Below are positions 1 to 10,963 of a DNA stretch of 64,000 nucleotides, in pieces. The notes under the pieces are model-generated. The model was not told the origin of the DNA, made no database searches, and saw only the letters and a list, made by a program, of their open reading frames with translations. The stretch lies in contig JACPPD010000009.1 of NCBI GenBank assembly GCA_016191145.1, positions 62,001 to 126,000 of the forward strand, in the 5' to 3' direction. Each line of letters begins with the position of its first letter. Position 1 is the first letter of the stretch. The stretch comes from Ignavibacteria bacterium. Lineage in GTDB: Bacteria; Bacteroidota; Ignavibacteria; Kapaibacteriales; Kapaibacteriaceae. Made by a program: the position numbers and the translations under genes.

Positions 1-3000
1 CCGCGCTTCGGCTTGTCGATGGAAACTATTCCATCGATTTCAGTGACTGCCGCGGGATTGGTGGGCGACCGCGCTTCAAACAATTCGGTTACGCGTGGCA
101 AGCCCCCTGTAATATCTCGAAGTCTGCCAAGATCGCGAGGCATTTTAACGAGTTTAGCGCCAATTGCAACAGTATCGGAATCATCCACTACAATTTGTGC
201 CCGTGTTGGGATGATGTATGATTGGATTAGCACTCCATCTTCGTCGACGATTTCAATTGCCGGACTCTTTGTCCTGTCGCGTGAATCTATAACGATTTTT
301 GTGGTGTGTCCAGTCTGTTCGTCGATCGCTTCCTTAAATGTAAGATTTGAAATGAGGTCGCGATATCGGACACGCCCTGCTTTCTCTGTGATAATGACTG
401 AGTTGTATGGATCCCATTCATACAGTGTGTCGCCTTTGGAAACCTTCTGGCCGTCGGTAACCTTCAGCTCTGCTCCATAAACAACGTCGTATTTGGTAAC
501 CACGCGGTTGGAGCCCGGTTCTACGATGTTGATTACTCCTGCGCGAGAAACAACAACTTCTACATCTTCCTCGTCGCCAACAGTGATAACGGCGCGGATA
601 TTCTCAAACTGTACTAAGCCATCAAACTTTGCATGTGCAGTGCTTTGCGATAGCGACAGCGAAGCTGTACCACCGGTGTGGAACGTCCGAAGAGTAAGCT
701 GTGTGCCCGGCTCGCCAATAGACTGCGAAGCAATAGTTCCAACAGCTTCTCCGGTGTCTACAATATGCCCGGTGGCCATGTTTCTGCCGTAGCAGCGTGC
801 GCACACACCTCTTCTGGATTCGCAGGTTAGCACAGACCGAATGGTAATTGCTTCAAGCGGCGATGCTTCTATGCGCTCTGCAACTTCTTCATCGATGATC
901 TCACCTGCCTTGGCATAAACTTCGTTCGTAATTGGATCGATGATGTCGGTAAGCGAAGTACGGCCAAGGATGCGCTCCTTCAATGGCTCCTTAACATCCT
1001 CGCCATCTTTAAGTGCGCGCATTTCCACGCCGCGGATTGTACCGCAATCGAAATCGGAAATCACCACGTCTTGAGCAACGTCGTGAAGCCGTCGCGTCAG
1101 GTACCCTGCATCTGCAGTTTTTAGAGCAGTGTCTGCAAGACCTTTTCGTGCGCCGTGAGTGGAGATGAAGTACTCAAGATTACTGAGTCCTTCTTTAAAG
1201 TTTGATATAATCGGATTTTCAATCAGCTCTGCGCTCGATGCAGCAGCAGTCTTCTGTGGCTTTGCCATGAGACCGCGCATACCTGCAAGCTGACGTATCT
1301 GTTCTTTCGAACCTCGGGCCTGCGAGTCCATCATCATAAAGAATGTGTTGAAGCCCTGTTTGTGCGAAGCAAGTTCGCTGTAAAGCTTGTCTGCAACACG
1401 GTTCGTAGCCGTCGACCATGTGTCGATGATTTTGTTATATCTCTCACCTTCGGTGATAACACCGGAGTGATAGTAGTCTTCAATCTTGTCGACTTCCGCC
1501 TGCGCCTTTTCAATGATGGCAATTTTTTCGATGGGCACAACAACGTCGGCAATCGAAACAGACAATCCGCCGCGGGTAGCGGTTGCAAACCCGGCATCCT
1601 TCAGCTTGTCCAGGAATTCAACTGTCTTTGCCAGTCCGGCTTTGCGGAAACAGTCCGAAATAACCTGGCGCAGGCGCTTCTTGCCGAGCATCTCATTCAT
1701 GTAGCCGAGTTCAGAAGGTACAATCTGATTAAAGAGAACACGGCCTGTTGATGTTTCTACGTATTCTCCGTTAACACGAAGCTTGATTTTTGCATGCAGG
1801 TCTATATGACCTGTGTTGTATGCAACAATAACTTCATTAGACGATGCGAAAATTTTTCCTTCGCCCTTAGCTCCGCTGCGTGCCTTGGTGAGATAGTACA
1901 CACCAAGAACCATGTCCTGCGAGGGTACTGCAATAGGCTCACCATTTTGCGTGTGCATGATGTTGTGACTCGAAAGCATCAGCAGTAATGATTCGAGCTG
2001 AGCTTCATGGCTCAACGGAACGTGCACGGCCATCTGGTCGCCATCGAAGTCGGCGTTAAAGGCAGTTGTTACAAGCGGGTGCAACTGAATAGCCTTGCCT
2101 TCGATAAGACGCGGCTGGAATGCCTGAATACCAAGGCGGTGAAGTGTTGGAGCGCGATTGAGAAGCACAGGATGACCATCGATGACCGTATCAAGAATGT
2201 CCCATACTTCAGTTGTTTTCTTCTCGACCTGCTTCTTTGCACTCTTAACAGTTTTGCACAAGCCTCTTTCAATCAATTTTCTTATGATAAGGGGCTTGAA
2301 CAGCTCAACCGCCATGTCCTTTGGTAAGCCGCATTCGTGGAGCTTTAGCTCTGGTCCTACAACGATTACAGAGCGGCCGGAATAATCAACACGTTTACCA
2401 AGTAGGTTCTGACGGAACCGTCCGGTCTTGCCCTTCAGCGTATCCGCTAGAGACTTAAGCGCACGCTGCGATTCACTGCGCACCGAACGACGCGAATTGT
2501 CAAACAACGCATCAACTGCTTCCTGAAGCATTCGCTTTTCGTTGCGGAGAATAACTTCGGGCGCCTTAATGTCGATTAGTCTTTTGAGACGGTTGTTGCG
2601 AATGATTACCCGACGATAAAGATCGTTAAGATCTGACGTAGCGAACCTGCCCCCTTCCAATGGAACAAGAGGGCGCAGATCCGGAGGAATAACAGGGATA
2701 ATGTCGAGCACCATCCACTCCGGACGATTAGATTCTTTGTTATCGGCAGTGCGGAATGCATCGAGGATTCGCAGACGCTTGAGAATGTCGGCGCGCTTCT
2801 GCTGCGACATGTCATCTCTAAGCAGTTCCCGCAACCTATAATAATCTTCATCGGCATCAACGCGGCTCAGCAATTCCTTGATTGCTTCGCCCCCAATCAA
2901 TGCGATGAATTTGCGCGGATCTTCATCATCGATGTTGCGTTCCTCGGGCCGCAAACTTGCAAGCACTTCGAGGTACTGGTCTTCCGTTAACAAGTCCTTC

Positions 3001-3449
3001 GGCTGCAGACCCGTCGAGCCTGGCTGAATTACCACGTACGATTCGTAGTAGACAATGCGTTCGATATCTTTTGTGGGCATACCGATAACGCCAGAAATTT
3101 TGCTGGGCAGCGATCTGAGAAACCAGATGTGTACTACAGGAACGGCAAGCATGATATGCCCCATGCGTTCGCGGCGTACACTTTTCTGAGTTACTTCGAC
3201 ACCACATCTGTCGCACACGATTCCCTTGTAGCGAATACGTTTGTATTTGCCACATGCGCATTCCCAGTCACGGATAGGACCGAAGATCTTTTCGCAGAAC
3301 AAGCCATCCTTCTCTGGACGGAATGAGCGGTAATTGATCGTCTCCGGTTTCGTTACTTCTCCATGAGACCTGTTAAGGATGTCGTCGGGAGAAGAAATGC
3401 GGATAGTGATACTGGTAAACCCGCGTTTTGGGATGTTTTGAAATTGCAT
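1..3449 (-). CDS. rpoC: DNA-directed RNA polymerase subunit beta' (3' end beyond window)
   Basis: This is the catalytic beta' subunit of RNA polymerase; about 1149 codons are present and the C-terminus lies outside the window. The frame is open from the start to base 1. The first zinc site is C64/C66/C79/C82, and the catalytic magnesium loop [12 protein letters not shown] lies near residue 465. The second zinc site includes [14 protein letters not shown] near residue 875, preceded by DFDCGTIRG. Two adjacent ATGs (3452 and 3449) follow the rpoB stop. The second sits about 5 nt behind a GGAG and was chosen, though 3452 is possible. It is cotranscribed with rpoB, 11 nt upstream. The identification is certain. 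Confidence 0.97.
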   Translation of the reverse strand, partial: MQFQNIPKRGFTSITIRISSPDDILNRSHGEVTKPETINYRSFRPEKDGLFCEKIFGPIRDWECACGKYKRIRYKGIVCDRCGVEVTQKSVRRERMGHIMLAVPVVHIWFLRSLPSKISGVIGMPTKDIERIVYYESYVVIQPGSTGLQPKDLLTEDQYLEVLASLRPEERNIDDEDPRKFIALIGGEAIKELLSRVDADEDYYRLRELLRDDMSQQKRADILKRLRILDAFRTADNKESNRPEWMVLDIIPVIPPDLRPLVPLEGGRFATSDLNDLYRRVIIRNNRLKRLIDIKAPEVILRNEKRMLQEAVDALFDNSRRSVRSESQRALKSLADTLKGKTGRFRQNLLGKRVDYSGRSVIVVGPELKLHECGLPKDMAVELFKPLIIRKLIERGLCKTVKSAKKQVEKKTTEVWDILDTVIDGHPVLLNRAPTLHRLGIQAFQPRLIEGKAIQLHPLVTTAFNADFDGDQMAVHVPLSHEAQLESLLLMLSSHNIMHTQNGEPIAVPSQDMVLGVYYLTKARSGAKGEGKIFASSNEVIVAYNTGHIDLHAKIKLRVNGEYVETSTGRVLFNQIVPSELGYMNEMLGKKRLRQVISDCFRKAGLAKTVEFLDKLKDAGFATATRGGLSVSIADVVVPIEKIAIIEKAQAEVDKIEDYYHSGVITEGERYNKIIDTWSTATNRVADKLYSELASHKQGFNTFFMMMDSQARGSKEQIRQLAGMRGLMAKPQKTAAASSAELIENPIISNFKEGLSNLEYFISTHGARKGLADTALKTADAGYLTRRLHDVAQDVVISDFDCGTIRGVEMRALKDGEDVKEPLKERILGRTSLTDIIDPITNEVYAKAGEIIDEEVAERIEASPLEAITIRSVLTCESRRGVCARCYGRNMATGHIVDTGEAVGTIASQSIGEPGTQLTLRTFHTGGTASLSLSQSTAHAKFDGLVQFENIRAVITVGDEEDVEVVVSRAGVINIVEPGSNRVVTKYDVVYGAELKVTDGQKVSKGDTLYEWDPYNSVIITEKAGRVRYRDLISNLTFKEAIDEQTGHTTKIVIDSRDRTKSPAIEIVDEDGVLIQSYIIPTRAQIVVDDSDTVAIGAKLVKMPRDLGRLRDITGGLPRVTELFEARSPTNPAAVTEIDGIVSIDKPKR

Positions 3450-3460
3450 CATTACTCCAA

Positions 3461-6400
3461 TTATTCAATCTTAACATCAAGACACAAACCTTGAAGCTCG
3501 CGAACCAGTACGTTGAACGACTCCGGAATATTAGGCGTCGGGAGGTTCTCACCTTTAACAAGCGCCTCGTACATTTTTGCCCGACCCTGCACATCGTCGG
3601 ACTTCACGGTAATCATCTCTTGCAGTGTATGTGCAGCGCCATAAGCTTCCAGCGCCCACACTTCCATTTCTCCCAATCGCTGTCCGCCGAACTGTGCCTT
3701 ACCACCCAGCGGCTGCTGAGTAATCAGGGAGTACGGTCCAATCGATCGCGCGTGAATCTTGTCGTCGACGAGGTGCGAGAGCTTCATCATGTAAATGATA
3801 CCAACCGTTACTTCATTTTCGAAGGGTAGGCCCGAACGACCGTCGTACAACAATGTCTTTCCTGTTCTGGGTAATCCGGCTTGCTCTAAGTATCCTCCAA
3901 CCTCGTCCCACGATGCGCCATCAAATATTGGCGTTGCAAAGTGCACACCGATCTTGCGCGCAGCCCAACCAAGCGCTGTTTCGTAAAGCTGACCCAGGTT
4001 CATTCTCGACGGAACGCCGAGAGGATTAAGCACAAGGTCTACAGGCGAACCATCGGGGAGGTATGGCATGTCTTCGATGGGAACGATCTTCGAGACGATA
4101 CCCTTGTTTCCGTGACGTCCCGCCATTTTGTCTCCAACCTGAAGCTTGCGTTTTTTAGCAACGTAAACCTTGGCCATTTGCAGAATGCCAGGCTGCAGTT
4201 CATCGCCGGCTGCAATTTTGTTGCGTTCGATTCTGCCGTCGAGCATAATTTCCTGCCGACGAGTTTCGTAATTAGTAATGAGCGTCTTGAGAAGCTTCAT
4301 CACCTTTTTATCGGCAACCCAATCCTGTTCCAGGTTCATTGCCGAAGGAACAAATGTGCCGCCTTCGAACTTGGAGATTATTTCTTTTTGCGAAAGTTTC
4401 GATCCGGAACGGAAGACAACGGTATCGTTTGCCGAACGAATGCCAAGCGATGTTTCACCATCTATCAACTGGCCGATGCGTTCAACACAATCAATGTCGA
4501 GTGAGCGTAATGCCTGATGCTCACGTTTTGTAATAAAGTCCTGACGCTTCTTTTCTTCCTGACGGAATTCACTGTCGCTCGTCAGCACCCTACGCGCAAA
4601 CAGCTTCGTGTTAATCACAGTTCCTTTTAGTCCGGGCGGAGCCTTCAGCGAAACATCTTTCACGTCGCCTGCTTTGTCGCCGAAAATTGCACGCAACAAT
4701 TTCTCTTCTGGTGTAGGATCTGTTTCTCCCTTGGGAGTAATCTTTCCAATAAGAATATCGCCTTCGCGAACCTTTGCGCCAATTCTTACAATACCTCGCT
4801 CATCAAGATCCTTGGTTGCCTCTTCGCTCACATTTGGAATTTCGCGCGTGAACTCTTCCTCACCACGTTTAGTATCCCTAACCTGCAGTGTGAATTCTTC
4901 GATGTGAACGGAAGTGAAGATGTCTTCGGCTACCATGCGTTCGCTGATAACAATGGCATCTTCGAAGTTGTATCCGCGCCATGGCATGAAGGCAACCATG
5001 ACGTTACGTCCCAATGCGAGCTCGCCCTGCTCTGTGGATGCTCCATCGATAAGGGGTTGACCACGCTTAACAACCTGACCGGCTTTCACAATCGGTCGCT
5101 GATTTACTGCCGTATCCTGGTTAGTTCTATAAAACTTCAGCAGTTCGTACCGGTGTACGCGATCGTTATCGAACGAAACGAGTTTCTCATCGACAGAACG
5201 TTTGTCGTCGTACCGAACCTGTACAAAATCGGCACACACATACTCAACTACGCCATCATCTTCGGCAAGGACAAGCGCCCGCGAGTCTCTTGCAACCCGG
5301 GCTTCCATGCCAGTTCCCACAATAGGCGCTTCTGGGCGCAGCAGAGGCACTCCCTGGCGCTGCATGTTCGAGCCCATCAACGCACGGTTAGCATCGTCGT
5401 GTTCGAGAAATGGAATCAGCGATGCGGCAGGAGAGGTGATTTGGTCCGTGCTGACCTCCATGTAGTTCACTTCACCAGGAACAACCACTCGGTAGTCGCC
5501 ACTCACGCGAACTTTTACCGTCTCACCAACGATCCGTCCCTTGCTATCCGTTTCCGTGGATGCTGGAATGATAATCATTCCTTCTTCCTTATCCGCAGGC
5601 AGAAATTCTAACTCCTCCGTAACCACACCATTAACAACTTTTACATAGGGAGTTTCGATAAAACCGAACTTGTTCACTCTTGCGTGAATAGCAAGAGATG
5701 AAATAAGTCCAATGTTCGGACCTTCGGGTGTTTCAATGGGGCAGAGGCGTCCGTAATGCGTGTAATGCACGTCGCGAACTTCGAAACCTGCCCGCTCTCT
5801 CGTTAGACCACCTGGTCCGAGCGCAGATGTCCGACGTTTATGCGTGATCTCGCTAAGAGGATTTGTCTGATCCATGAACTGCGAGAGCTGATTAGTTCCG
5901 AAGAACTGATTAATAACGCTAGTTATAGTCCTGGCATTTACTAATTCGGAAGGCGTAATATTTTCACTGTCGCGTACGCTAAGTCGTTCCTTGATTGTTC
6001 GCGCCATCCGCGTTAGTCCTAGGTTGAACGTCGATTCAAGCTGCTCACCAACGGTTCGAACCCGACGGTTAGCAAGGTGATCGATATCATCTACCGGCAT
6101 TTTTGAATCGCGTACATCGATGAGGTACTTAACAATAGAAACGATATCGTCTACGGTAAGTGTAGTAACATCGAGTGGGACATTCATGCCCAACTTTTCA
6201 TTGATGCGATACCGTCCTACAACTCCCAAATCATAACGCTTTGGATTGAAGAACAGTTTTTCAAGCAAGCCCCACGCTGTGTCGAGATCGGGCGGGTCTG
6301 AGGAGCGCAGCTGCCGATAGATTGTTTCGAGCGCATCTTCGCGTGTTCGCGCTGTGTCCTTGGCAAGAGTTTTTGCAATTATCGGTTCATCATTCGGATT

Positions 6401-7282
6401 GTCGTACCGATACACCCGTACCGACTCAACTTCTGCCTGTCCGATTTGCTTTAGGATTTCCGGTGAAACGATATGATCGCGCTGTGCAATGATTTCACCG
6501 GTGGCAAAATCAACCACGTCGGACGCAATACGCCGGCCGAGATGATCTTCGGTCAGCTCACCAGAAGGAATATCTTCTGTAAGCTCAAACAAGTTGAGCA
6601 AATCTTCATCACTTGAATACCCAAGAGCGCGCAGCAGTGTAGTTACCGGGAATTTCTTTTTACGATCGATGTATGCATACATCACGTCATGGATATCGGT
6701 TGTAAACTCAATCCATGATCCTTTAAACGGAATGATGCGTGCAGAAAAAATCTTTGTACCATTCGGATGCAGGGCTTCGTCAAAGAAGCATCCCGGCGAA
6801 CGGTGAAGCTGCGCCACAACAACACGCTCGGCTCCGTTGATAATGAACGTGCCTCGCGGAGTCATAGCAGGAATCTGACCCAGGTATACTTCCTGGTCGA
6901 TTGCCTCGATATAGTCCTCCGAACTTGGATCGGCTTTCGATGATAGCCGCAGCCTCGCCTTCAAAGTTTTGGCGTGCGTCAGTTCACGTTCCCGGCACTC
7001 CTCTTCTGTGTATTTCGGCTTTTCGACGAAATATTCAAGAAAGCTGAGTTCGTACACTCCGGAGTTATCCTCGATTGGGAAATTCGATTGGAATGCACGT
7101 TGCAAGCCGATGGTGCGCCGCTCATCTGGCAACACATCTTCCTGAATAAATTCCTTGAACGAATCAATCTGGATGCCCAGCAGGTCGGGGTAGGTAGAGT
7201 GTTTGGCAACGTTGCCAAACGTCACCCGTTCACGCAATCTCTGCAGAGGCAACTGATACAGGGGGGAATCCTGAAGGGTCAT
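3461..7282 (-). CDS. rpoB: DNA-directed RNA polymerase subunit beta
   Basis: This is the RNA polymerase beta subunit, 1273 aa, normal for the family. Visible motifs include the rifampicin-pocket region ([24 protein letters not shown] read in two parts, with the following LGPGGL), the [17 protein letters not shown] block, and the C-terminal clamp motif [20 protein letters not shown]. The Q, D and H residues where rifampicin resistance usually arises are in their wild-type form. It lies between rplL and rpoC in the standard order. No strong ribosome binding site precedes the ATG, and a 10-bp hairpin lies upstream. Confidence 0.98.
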   Translation of the reverse strand: MTLQDSPLYQLPLQRLRERVTFGNVAKHSTYPDLLGIQIDSFKEFIQEDVLPDERRTIGLQRAFQSNFPIEDNSGVYELSFLEYFVEKPKYTEEECRERELTHAKTLKARLRLSSKADPSSEDYIEAIDQEVYLGQIPAMTPRGTFIINGAERVVVAQLHRSPGCFFDEALHPNGTKIFSARIIPFKGSWIEFTTDIHDVMYAYIDRKKKFPVTTLLRALGYSSDEDLLNLFELTEDIPSGELTEDHLGRRIASDVVDFATGEIIAQRDHIVSPEILKQIGQAEVESVRVYRYDNPNDEPIIAKTLAKDTARTREDALETIYRQLRSSDPPDLDTAWGLLEKLFFNPKRYDLGVVGRYRINEKLGMNVPLDVTTLTVDDIVSIVKYLIDVRDSKMPVDDIDHLANRRVRTVGEQLESTFNLGLTRMARTIKERLSVRDSENITPSELVNARTITSVINQFFGTNQLSQFMDQTNPLSEITHKRRTSALGPGGLTRERAGFEVRDVHYTHYGRLCPIETPEGPNIGLISSLAIHARVNKFGFIETPYVKVVNGVVTEELEFLPADKEEGMIIIPASTETDSKGRIVGETVKVRVSGDYRVVVPGEVNYMEVSTDQITSPAASLIPFLEHDDANRALMGSNMQRQGVPLLRPEAPIVGTGMEARVARDSRALVLAEDDGVVEYVCADFVQVRYDDKRSVDEKLVSFDNDRVHRYELLKFYRTNQDTAVNQRPIVKAGQVVKRGQPLIDGASTEQGELALGRNVMVAFMPWRGYNFEDAIVISERMVAEDIFTSVHIEEFTLQVRDTKRGEEEFTREIPNVSEEATKDLDERGIVRIGAKVREGDILIGKITPKGETDPTPEEKLLRAIFGDKAGDVKDVSLKAPPGLKGTVINTKLFARRVLTSDSEFRQEEKKRQDFITKREHQALRSLDIDCVERIGQLIDGETSLGIRSANDTVVFRSGSKLSQKEIISKFEGGTFVPSAMNLEQDWVADKKVMKLLKTLITNYETRRQEIMLDGRIERNKIAAGDELQPGILQMAKVYVAKKRKLQVGDKMAGRHGNKGIVSKIVPIEDMPYLPDGSPVDLVLNPLGVPSRMNLGQLYETALGWAARKIGVHFATPIFDGASWDEVGGYLEQAGLPRTGKTLLYDGRSGLPFENEVTVGIIYMMKLSHLVDDKIHARSIGPYSLITQQPLGGKAQFGGQRLGEMEVWALEAYGAAHTLQEMITVKSDDVQGRAKMYEALVKGENLPTPNIPESFNVLVRELQGLCLDVKIE

Positions 7283-7346
7283 AAGAGCACTTAAAAACGT
7301 TAGAACTCGGGGAATCGAACCAATGAAATAGAAAAGACAAATACTC

Positions 7347-7371
7347 CGGAACGGCGTACAACGCCGTTCCG
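7347..7371 (-). promoter_or_regulatory. Perfect 10-bp hairpin in the rplL-rpoB spacer
   Basis: CGGAACGGCG and CGCCGTTCCG form a perfect 10-bp stem around a 5-nt loop in the 105-nt gap between rplL and rpoB. On the transcribed strand it is followed by a broken U-rich stretch rather than a clean U run. By analogy with the rplL-rpoB gap of other bacteria it could be an attenuator or an RNase III processing site that lowers rpoBC expression relative to L7/L12. The role is inferred. Confidence 0.5.
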
Positions 7372-7387
7372 TGTTGTTCCAGCCTAA

Positions 7388-7765
7388 TTACTTGAGTGTA
7401 ACCTTGGCACCAGCTTCTTCAAGCTTCTTCTTGATGGCCTCAGCTTCATCTTTAGGTGCTGCTTCCTTGAGAACCTTAGGTGCACCTTCGACAGCATCCT
7501 TGGCTTCCTTCAGTCCGAGACCGGTAATCTCTCGCACAACCTTGATGACGTTAAGCTTTTGCGATCCTGCGTCAGTAAGCTCAACGTCGAATTCAGTCTT
7601 CTCTTCTTCCGGAGCAGCCGCCGCGGCCACAGGTCCAGCGCTCATCATCATTGGCGCTGCTGCCGTTACTCCAAACTTCTCCTCAAGAGCTTTCTTGAGA
7701 TCGGATGCTTCGAGAAGTGTAAGACTACCAATCTTCTCTACAAGTTCTTCAACAATTGCCGACAT
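7388..7765 (-). CDS. rplL: 50S ribosomal protein L7/L12
   Basis: This is the L7/L12 stalk protein, 125 aa, which recruits translation GTPases. It shows an N-terminal dimerisation segment, an Ala/Pro/Met-rich hinge near residues 35-52, and the C-terminal domain with [19 protein letters not shown]. The ATG at 7765 was chosen because GGAG lies 6 nt upstream; a TTG four codons earlier would overlap that site. It lies downstream of rplJ with a short tandem duplication in the spacer. Confidence 0.98.
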   Translation of the reverse strand: MSAIVEELVEKIGSLTLLEASDLKKALEEKFGVTAAAPMMMSAGPVAAAAAPEEEKTEFDVELTDAGSQKLNVIKVVREITGLGLKEAKDAVEGAPKVLKEAAPKDEAEAIKKKLEEAGAKVTLK

Positions 7766-7812
7766 TCTGTTCTCCAAATTTTTGTTTGTAATTCTGTTGC
7801 TTCTTTACTCGT

Positions 7813-7840
7813 CACCTGGCACACGGCACCTGGCACGCGG
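7813..7840. repeat. 14-bp tandem duplication in the rplJ-rplL spacer
   Basis: Two 14-bp units, CACCTGGCACACGG and CACCTGGCACGCGG, lie head to tail and differ at one base. They fill much of the 89-nt spacer between rplJ and rplL. No function is visible. A similarly simple repeat lies in the spacer upstream of secE. Confidence 0.7.
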
Positions 7841-7854
7841 AATGCAGTCCTCCG

Positions 7855-8376
7855 TCATGCCGCCTTCTTCGCCACTTCTTCAATAAGCATAACAACATCT
7901 CGCATTACTGCATTGATGCTGCCGTGAATACCAGAAATGGGTGCATGTATGCTTCCAATAATGGCTGAAATCATGTCTTCGCGTGTTGGGAGCTCCGAAA
8001 CGGCTTTCAGTTGTGAGCCATCGAAAACCTGTCCTTCCACAACTGCCAGTTTGAGTTTGGGTTTTTCTCCTTTATCAAAAAACTGACGGATGATCTTGGC
8101 AGGCGCGATTGCATCTTGTGCTCCAAAAACCATCGCTGTTTGCCCGAAGAGTTTCTTCTCCTCTATTTCGTAGCCGCCAACTTCTGCCAGCGCACGTAGG
8201 ATCAGGGTGTTTTTTGCAACCTTGATGCCAACGCCCTTTTCCCGCAGTACCTGGCGGAATGCTTGGTCTTCCGCCACGGACATGCCGACAAAGTCTACAA
8301 AGTACAGGCTCGATGCTCTGCGGATTCTACCCACGAGATCTGTAATGACTTCCTGTTTCTTATCCTTCGTTACCAT
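7855..8376 (-). CDS. rplJ: 50S ribosomal protein L10
   Basis: L10 is the base of the ribosomal stalk and binds L7/L12 dimers through its C-terminal helix. It is 173 aa, with typical segments YFVDFVGMSVAE near the start, KVAKNTLILRAL, and a C-terminal helix ending in EEVAKKAA. GGAG lies 5 nt before the ATG. In most bacteria L10 represses its own operon by binding an mRNA leader, and the 118-nt gap upstream could carry such a site. Confidence 0.97.
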   Translation of the reverse strand: MVTKDKKQEVITDLVGRIRRASSLYFVDFVGMSVAEDQAFRQVLREKGVGIKVAKNTLILRALAEVGGYEIEEKKLFGQTAMVFGAQDAIAPAKIIRQFFDKGEKPKLKLAVVEGQVFDGSQLKAVSELPTREDMISAIIGSIHAPISGIHGSINAVMRDVVMLIEEVAKKAA

Positions 8377-8494
8377 ACGGCTCCGATATTGAAATGATGT
8401 AGTTCCCTATTCAATCGCACGAATGCGGATAGAAGCTGAACGAGGAACGTGCGTAATAGTCAGTTGTCACCCGCGAACGTTCACGGGTCGGTTG
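8377..8494 (-). promoter_or_regulatory. rplA-rplJ intergenic leader (possible L10 autoregulatory region)
   Basis: This 118-nt gap lies between rplA and rplJ. Just after the rplA stop is a near-perfect palindrome at 8470-8487 (CCCGTGAACGTTCGCGGG on the transcribed strand). Further inverted segments follow before the rplJ ribosome binding site. Known bacterial L10 leaders occupy this position. I could not match the conserved kink-turn, so the identity is a guess from location. Confidence 0.35.
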
Positions 8495-9193
8495 TTAGTG
8501 ATCGGCTCCGATGGAGTGTTCATCCACACGGACGCTTGGACCCATTGTGCTTGTAAAGTAAAGGCTCTTAACATACAAGCCCTTTGCTGAAGCCGGTTTC
8601 GCCCTCATTACCGTTGCAATAAAAGCCTGAGCGTTTTCGGCAAGGTATTCCTTCGAAAAAGAACACTTGCCCACTGCAGCGTGGATATTGCCTGCCTTAT
8701 CGACGCGAAATTCGATTTTACCTGCTTTGACTTCCGCAACAGCTTTGGCAACATCGAAGGTAACAGTACCGGACTTTGGATTAGGCATGAGACCTCGCGG
8801 ACCAAGCACACGGCCGAGTTTACCAACGTCGCCCATAACATCGGGCGTAGCAATGATGATATCCACTTCTGCCCAGCCCCCTTGCAATTTTTCGATGTAT
8901 TCCGAAAAACCTGCAAAGTCGGCGCCAGCTTCGAGTGCCTCCTTGTCTTTCGGACTCTTTGCAACCACGAGGACTCGTACACTCTTACCAGTGCCGTGCG
9001 GGAGGGCAACGGTGCCGCGGACGAGTTGATCTGCCTTGCGAGGATCGACGCCGAGATTCATTGCAATCTCGAACGACTCATCGAACTTCGCCGTGGCATT
9101 GTTCTTCACCAATTCAATCGCCTGCCGATACTCGAACGTCGTCTTTTTATCGTACGACTTCACTGCTTTTGCATATCGTTTATGCGATGCCAT
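8495..9193 (-). CDS. rplA: 50S ribosomal protein L1
   Basis: L1 forms the mobile L1 stalk near the ribosomal E site and is a translational repressor of the rplKA operon in many bacteria. It is 232 aa, normal length. The signature is visible: [20 protein letters not shown] followed by NPKSGTV. It starts 3 nt after the rplK stop codon, consistent with translational coupling. Confidence 0.98.
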   Translation of the reverse strand: MASHKRYAKAVKSYDKKTTFEYRQAIELVKNNATAKFDESFEIAMNLGVDPRKADQLVRGTVALPHGTGKSVRVLVVAKSPKDKEALEAGADFAGFSEYIEKLQGGWAEVDIIIATPDVMGDVGKLGRVLGPRGLMPNPKSGTVTFDVAKAVAEVKAGKIEFRVDKAGNIHAAVGKCSFSKEYLAENAQAFIATVMRAKPASAKGLYVKSLYFTSTMGPSVRVDEHSIGADH

Positions 9194-9196
9194 GAT

Positions 9197-9622
9197 TTAG
9201 CCCTCCACCGTAATACCCATCGAGCGGGCTGTTCCTGCAATCATGCTTACGGCATGATCGAGATCGTTTGCATTTAGATCGGCCATTTTGATTTTGGCAA
9301 TTTCCTCGAGCTGCGCTCTGCTAACAGTTCCAACTTTGTTCCGGTTGGGTTCTGCAGATCCTTTGGCAATGCCTGTAAGCTTTAACAAGAGGACTGGGGC
9401 AGGGGGCGATTTAACTTCAAAGACAAAGCTCTTGTCGCTAAAAAATGTTACAACAACAGGAAGAATCATTCCCTGCTGTTTCGATGTTTTAGCATTGAAT
9501 TGTTTAACGAATTCCATGCCTGCAAGACCTCGCTGTCCAAATGCTGGACCGACGGGCGGAGCCATTGTTGCTTCACCGGCCTTGATCTGGAGTTTGAAAC
9601 TCCCCATGACCTTTTTTGCCAT
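9197..9622 (-). CDS. rplK: 50S ribosomal protein L11
   Basis: L11 is part of the GTPase-associated centre and binds 23S rRNA. It is 141 aa. The N-terminal domain contains [18 protein letters not shown] and [19 protein letters not shown], and the C-terminal RNA-binding domain ends in the usual [14 protein letters not shown]. The order nusG-rplK-rplA is the standard one. Confidence 0.98.
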   Translation of the reverse strand: MAKKVMGSFKLQIKAGEATMAPPVGPAFGQRGLAGMEFVKQFNAKTSKQQGMILPVVVTFFSDKSFVFEVKSPPAPVLLLKLTGIAKGSAEPNRNKVGTVSRAQLEEIAKIKMADLNANDLDHAVSMIAGTARSMGITVEG

Positions 9623-9675
9623 GTGTTCCTTTCGTGGTCAACGGCGGAGTATTCCGCCTCCCACACTAATGATGT

Positions 9676-10242
9676 TTAATGATTCTCGAGTTCAACCTGG
9701 TGAAAGTCCAGTTCTATCGGAGTTTTGCGTCCGAGAATACCGACCTCAACCTTGAGTTTTTGTTTTTCGACGTTAATTTCTTTTACAGTTCCGGAGAAAT
9801 TCGAAAATGGTCCGTCGACAACCTTCACCGGATCGCCCTCGCGGAATGCAGTTTCAACTGTTGTGATGTCCTTGCGCTCTTCCACGCGACCCAATATTCT
9901 GTCTACCTCATCTTTTTGCAAGGCCTGCGGCTCCGTTTTAGTGCCAACAAAGCTCACAATAGACGGAAGTGAAAGAATGACTTCTTTGAGTCGCTTGTCC
10001 AGTGTGCATTCAATAAGAATATATCCTGGTAGAAAATTTTTCACCTTTGTCCGACGTTTTCCATTCCGAACTTCGTAAACCGTTTCTTGTGGTATCACGA
10101 TGCTAATAACGCGGTTCTCCATTCCAAGCCTGGTCATTTCAAGCTCGATCGCCGTTTTAACTTTTGCTTCATGTCCAGTAAAAGTTCGAACAGCATACCA
10201 CTTGGGCTCTAAAACAATGGTGTGTCGCGGATCTGCAATCAT
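9676..10242 (-). CDS. nusG: Transcription termination/antitermination factor NusG
   Basis: NusG binds RNA polymerase and links it to Rho or the ribosome. It is 188 aa, with an NGN domain (KWYAVRTFTGHEAKVKTAIE, LPGYILIEC) and a C-terminal KOW domain (FREGDPVKVVDGPFSNFSGT). The N-terminus carries about 13 residues before KWYAVR. No good ribosome binding site precedes the chosen ATG. It is 18 nt downstream of secE, a conserved pairing. Confidence 0.97.
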   Translation of the reverse strand: MIADPRHTIVLEPKWYAVRTFTGHEAKVKTAIELEMTRLGMENRVISIVIPQETVYEVRNGKRRTKVKNFLPGYILIECTLDKRLKEVILSLPSIVSFVGTKTEPQALQKDEVDRILGRVEERKDITTVETAFREGDPVKVVDGPFSNFSGTVKEINVEKQKLKVEVGILGRKTPIELDFHQVELENH

Positions 10243-10260
10243 GAAGTGGATTGGATGTTC

Positions 10261-10443
10261 TTAGAAAATAAAATTCATTGCCGCTGTCGTGCCCTGGTCA
10301 ATCACAAACACGATAACGGTAATAATCAAACACGTCACAATAACAACGATGGTACTCTCGCGCAGTTGGTCTCGTGTGGGCCACGATACTTTGCGCATCT
10401 CTTTGTTGACGTCGATAAAAAACTGCTTCGTCTTGTTCAGCAT
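10261..10443 (-). CDS. secE: Preprotein translocase subunit SecE
   Basis: SecE is an essential part of the SecYEG channel. It is 60 aa, the short single-helix form. The cytoplasmic amphipathic segment with EMRKVSWPTRDQLRES is followed by one transmembrane helix (about residues 30-50). GAGGA lies just upstream of the ATG. It is the first protein gene after the tRNA block. Confidence 0.95.
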   Translation of the reverse strand: MLNKTKQFFIDVNKEMRKVSWPTRDQLRESTIVVIVTCLIITVIVFVIDQGTTAAMNFIF

Positions 10444-10460
10444 TTCAGTCCTCTTTTCAA

Positions 10461-10481
10461 GTGCTACGTGCTACGTGCCAC
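10461..10481. repeat. 7-bp triple tandem repeat upstream of secE
   Basis: GTGCTAC-GTGCTAC-GTGCCAC are three copies of a heptamer in the 60-nt spacer between tRNA-Trp and secE. No role is evident. It resembles the short GC-rich duplication in the rplJ-rplL spacer. Confidence 0.6.
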
Positions 10482-10504
10482 GTATTCATTTTACCTTGCC
10501 TCTG

Positions 10505-10577
10505 CAGGGGCGGCAGGGATCGAACCCGCGGCCTACGGTTTTGGAGACCGTCGCTCTACCAGCTGAGCTACACCCCT
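10505..10577 (-). tRNA. tRNA-Trp (CCA anticodon)
   Basis: This 73-nt sequence folds as a cloverleaf with acceptor stem AGGGGTG/CGCCCCT and discriminator G73. The anticodon loop CTCCAAA gives anticodon CCA, and the T arm contains GGTTCGATCC. The 3' CCA is not encoded. It is the last of four tandem tRNAs before secE. Confidence 0.95.
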
Positions 10578-10582
10578 AGGGG

Positions 10583-10655
10583 AGCTGATGACCGGGATTG
10601 AACCGGTGACCTCCACCTTACCAAGGTGGTGCTCTACCAACTGAGCTACATCAGC
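10583..10655 (-). tRNA. tRNA-Thr (GGT anticodon)
   Basis: The cloverleaf has acceptor GCTGATG/CATCAGC and anticodon loop TTGGTAA, giving anticodon GGT. The T loop is TTCAATC. CCA is not encoded. It lies 5 nt upstream of tRNA-Trp; in many bacteria a tuf gene stands between these tRNAs, but here it does not. Confidence 0.95.
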
Positions 10656-10669
10656 AGCTTCGTTTCAAG

Positions 10670-10742
10670 AGCGGGAGACGGGACTCGAACCCGCGACCAA
10701 CAGCTTGGAAGGCTGTGACTCTACCAACTGAGTTACTCCCGC
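10670..10742 (-). tRNA. tRNA-Gly (TCC anticodon)
   Basis: The cloverleaf has acceptor GCGGGAG/CTCCCGC, an ACAGC/GCTGT anticodon stem and loop CTTCCAA, giving anticodon TCC. The T arm contains GGTTCGAGTCC. CCA is not encoded. It is the second tRNA of the four-gene block. Confidence 0.95.
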
Positions 10743-10766
10743 GCTTTTGGTCGCATACCTGCCACG

Positions 10767-10849
10767 TGGGCAGGGAAGGATTTGAACCTCCGTAGGCATT
10801 CGCCAGCAGATTTACAGTCTGCCCTCGTTGACCGCTTGAGTACCTGCCC
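10767..10849 (-). tRNA. tRNA-Tyr (GTA anticodon)
   Basis: This is an 83-nt class II tRNA with a long variable arm. The acceptor stem is GGGCAGG/CCTGCCC with discriminator A. The anticodon loop CTGTAAA gives anticodon GTA. It is the first gene of the tRNA block, directly behind a candidate promoter. Confidence 0.95.
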
Positions 10850-10868
10850 AAAAACGTCAGAGCCGACA

Positions 10869-10897
10869 AACTTACTGGAAGTTTGGGGAATATTCAA
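10869..10897 (-). promoter_or_regulatory. Candidate promoter of the tRNA-secE-nusG-rpl-rpo region
   Basis: On the minus strand TTGAAT (10892-10897) and TAAGTT (10869-10874) are separated by exactly 17 bp. They lie about 20 nt upstream of tRNA-Tyr. The spacing suits a housekeeping sigma factor, but both hexamers are imperfect and the start site is not known. Confidence 0.4.
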
Positions 10898-10963
10898 GAA
10901 ATCGCGGCATAATCAAATTTTGGCCTGAGCCGAGACTTACAATTGTTCACCTTTACCCCCGAT

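Noticed and set aside
3129-3829. Plus-strand open frames opposite rpoC and rpoB
   Set aside because: They lie antisense to two of the most conserved bacterial genes and are shadows.
9361-9420. Copy of the recurrent G-rich motif in rplK
   Set aside because: CAGGGGGCGA lacks the A-run and the preceding G; treated as a chance near match.
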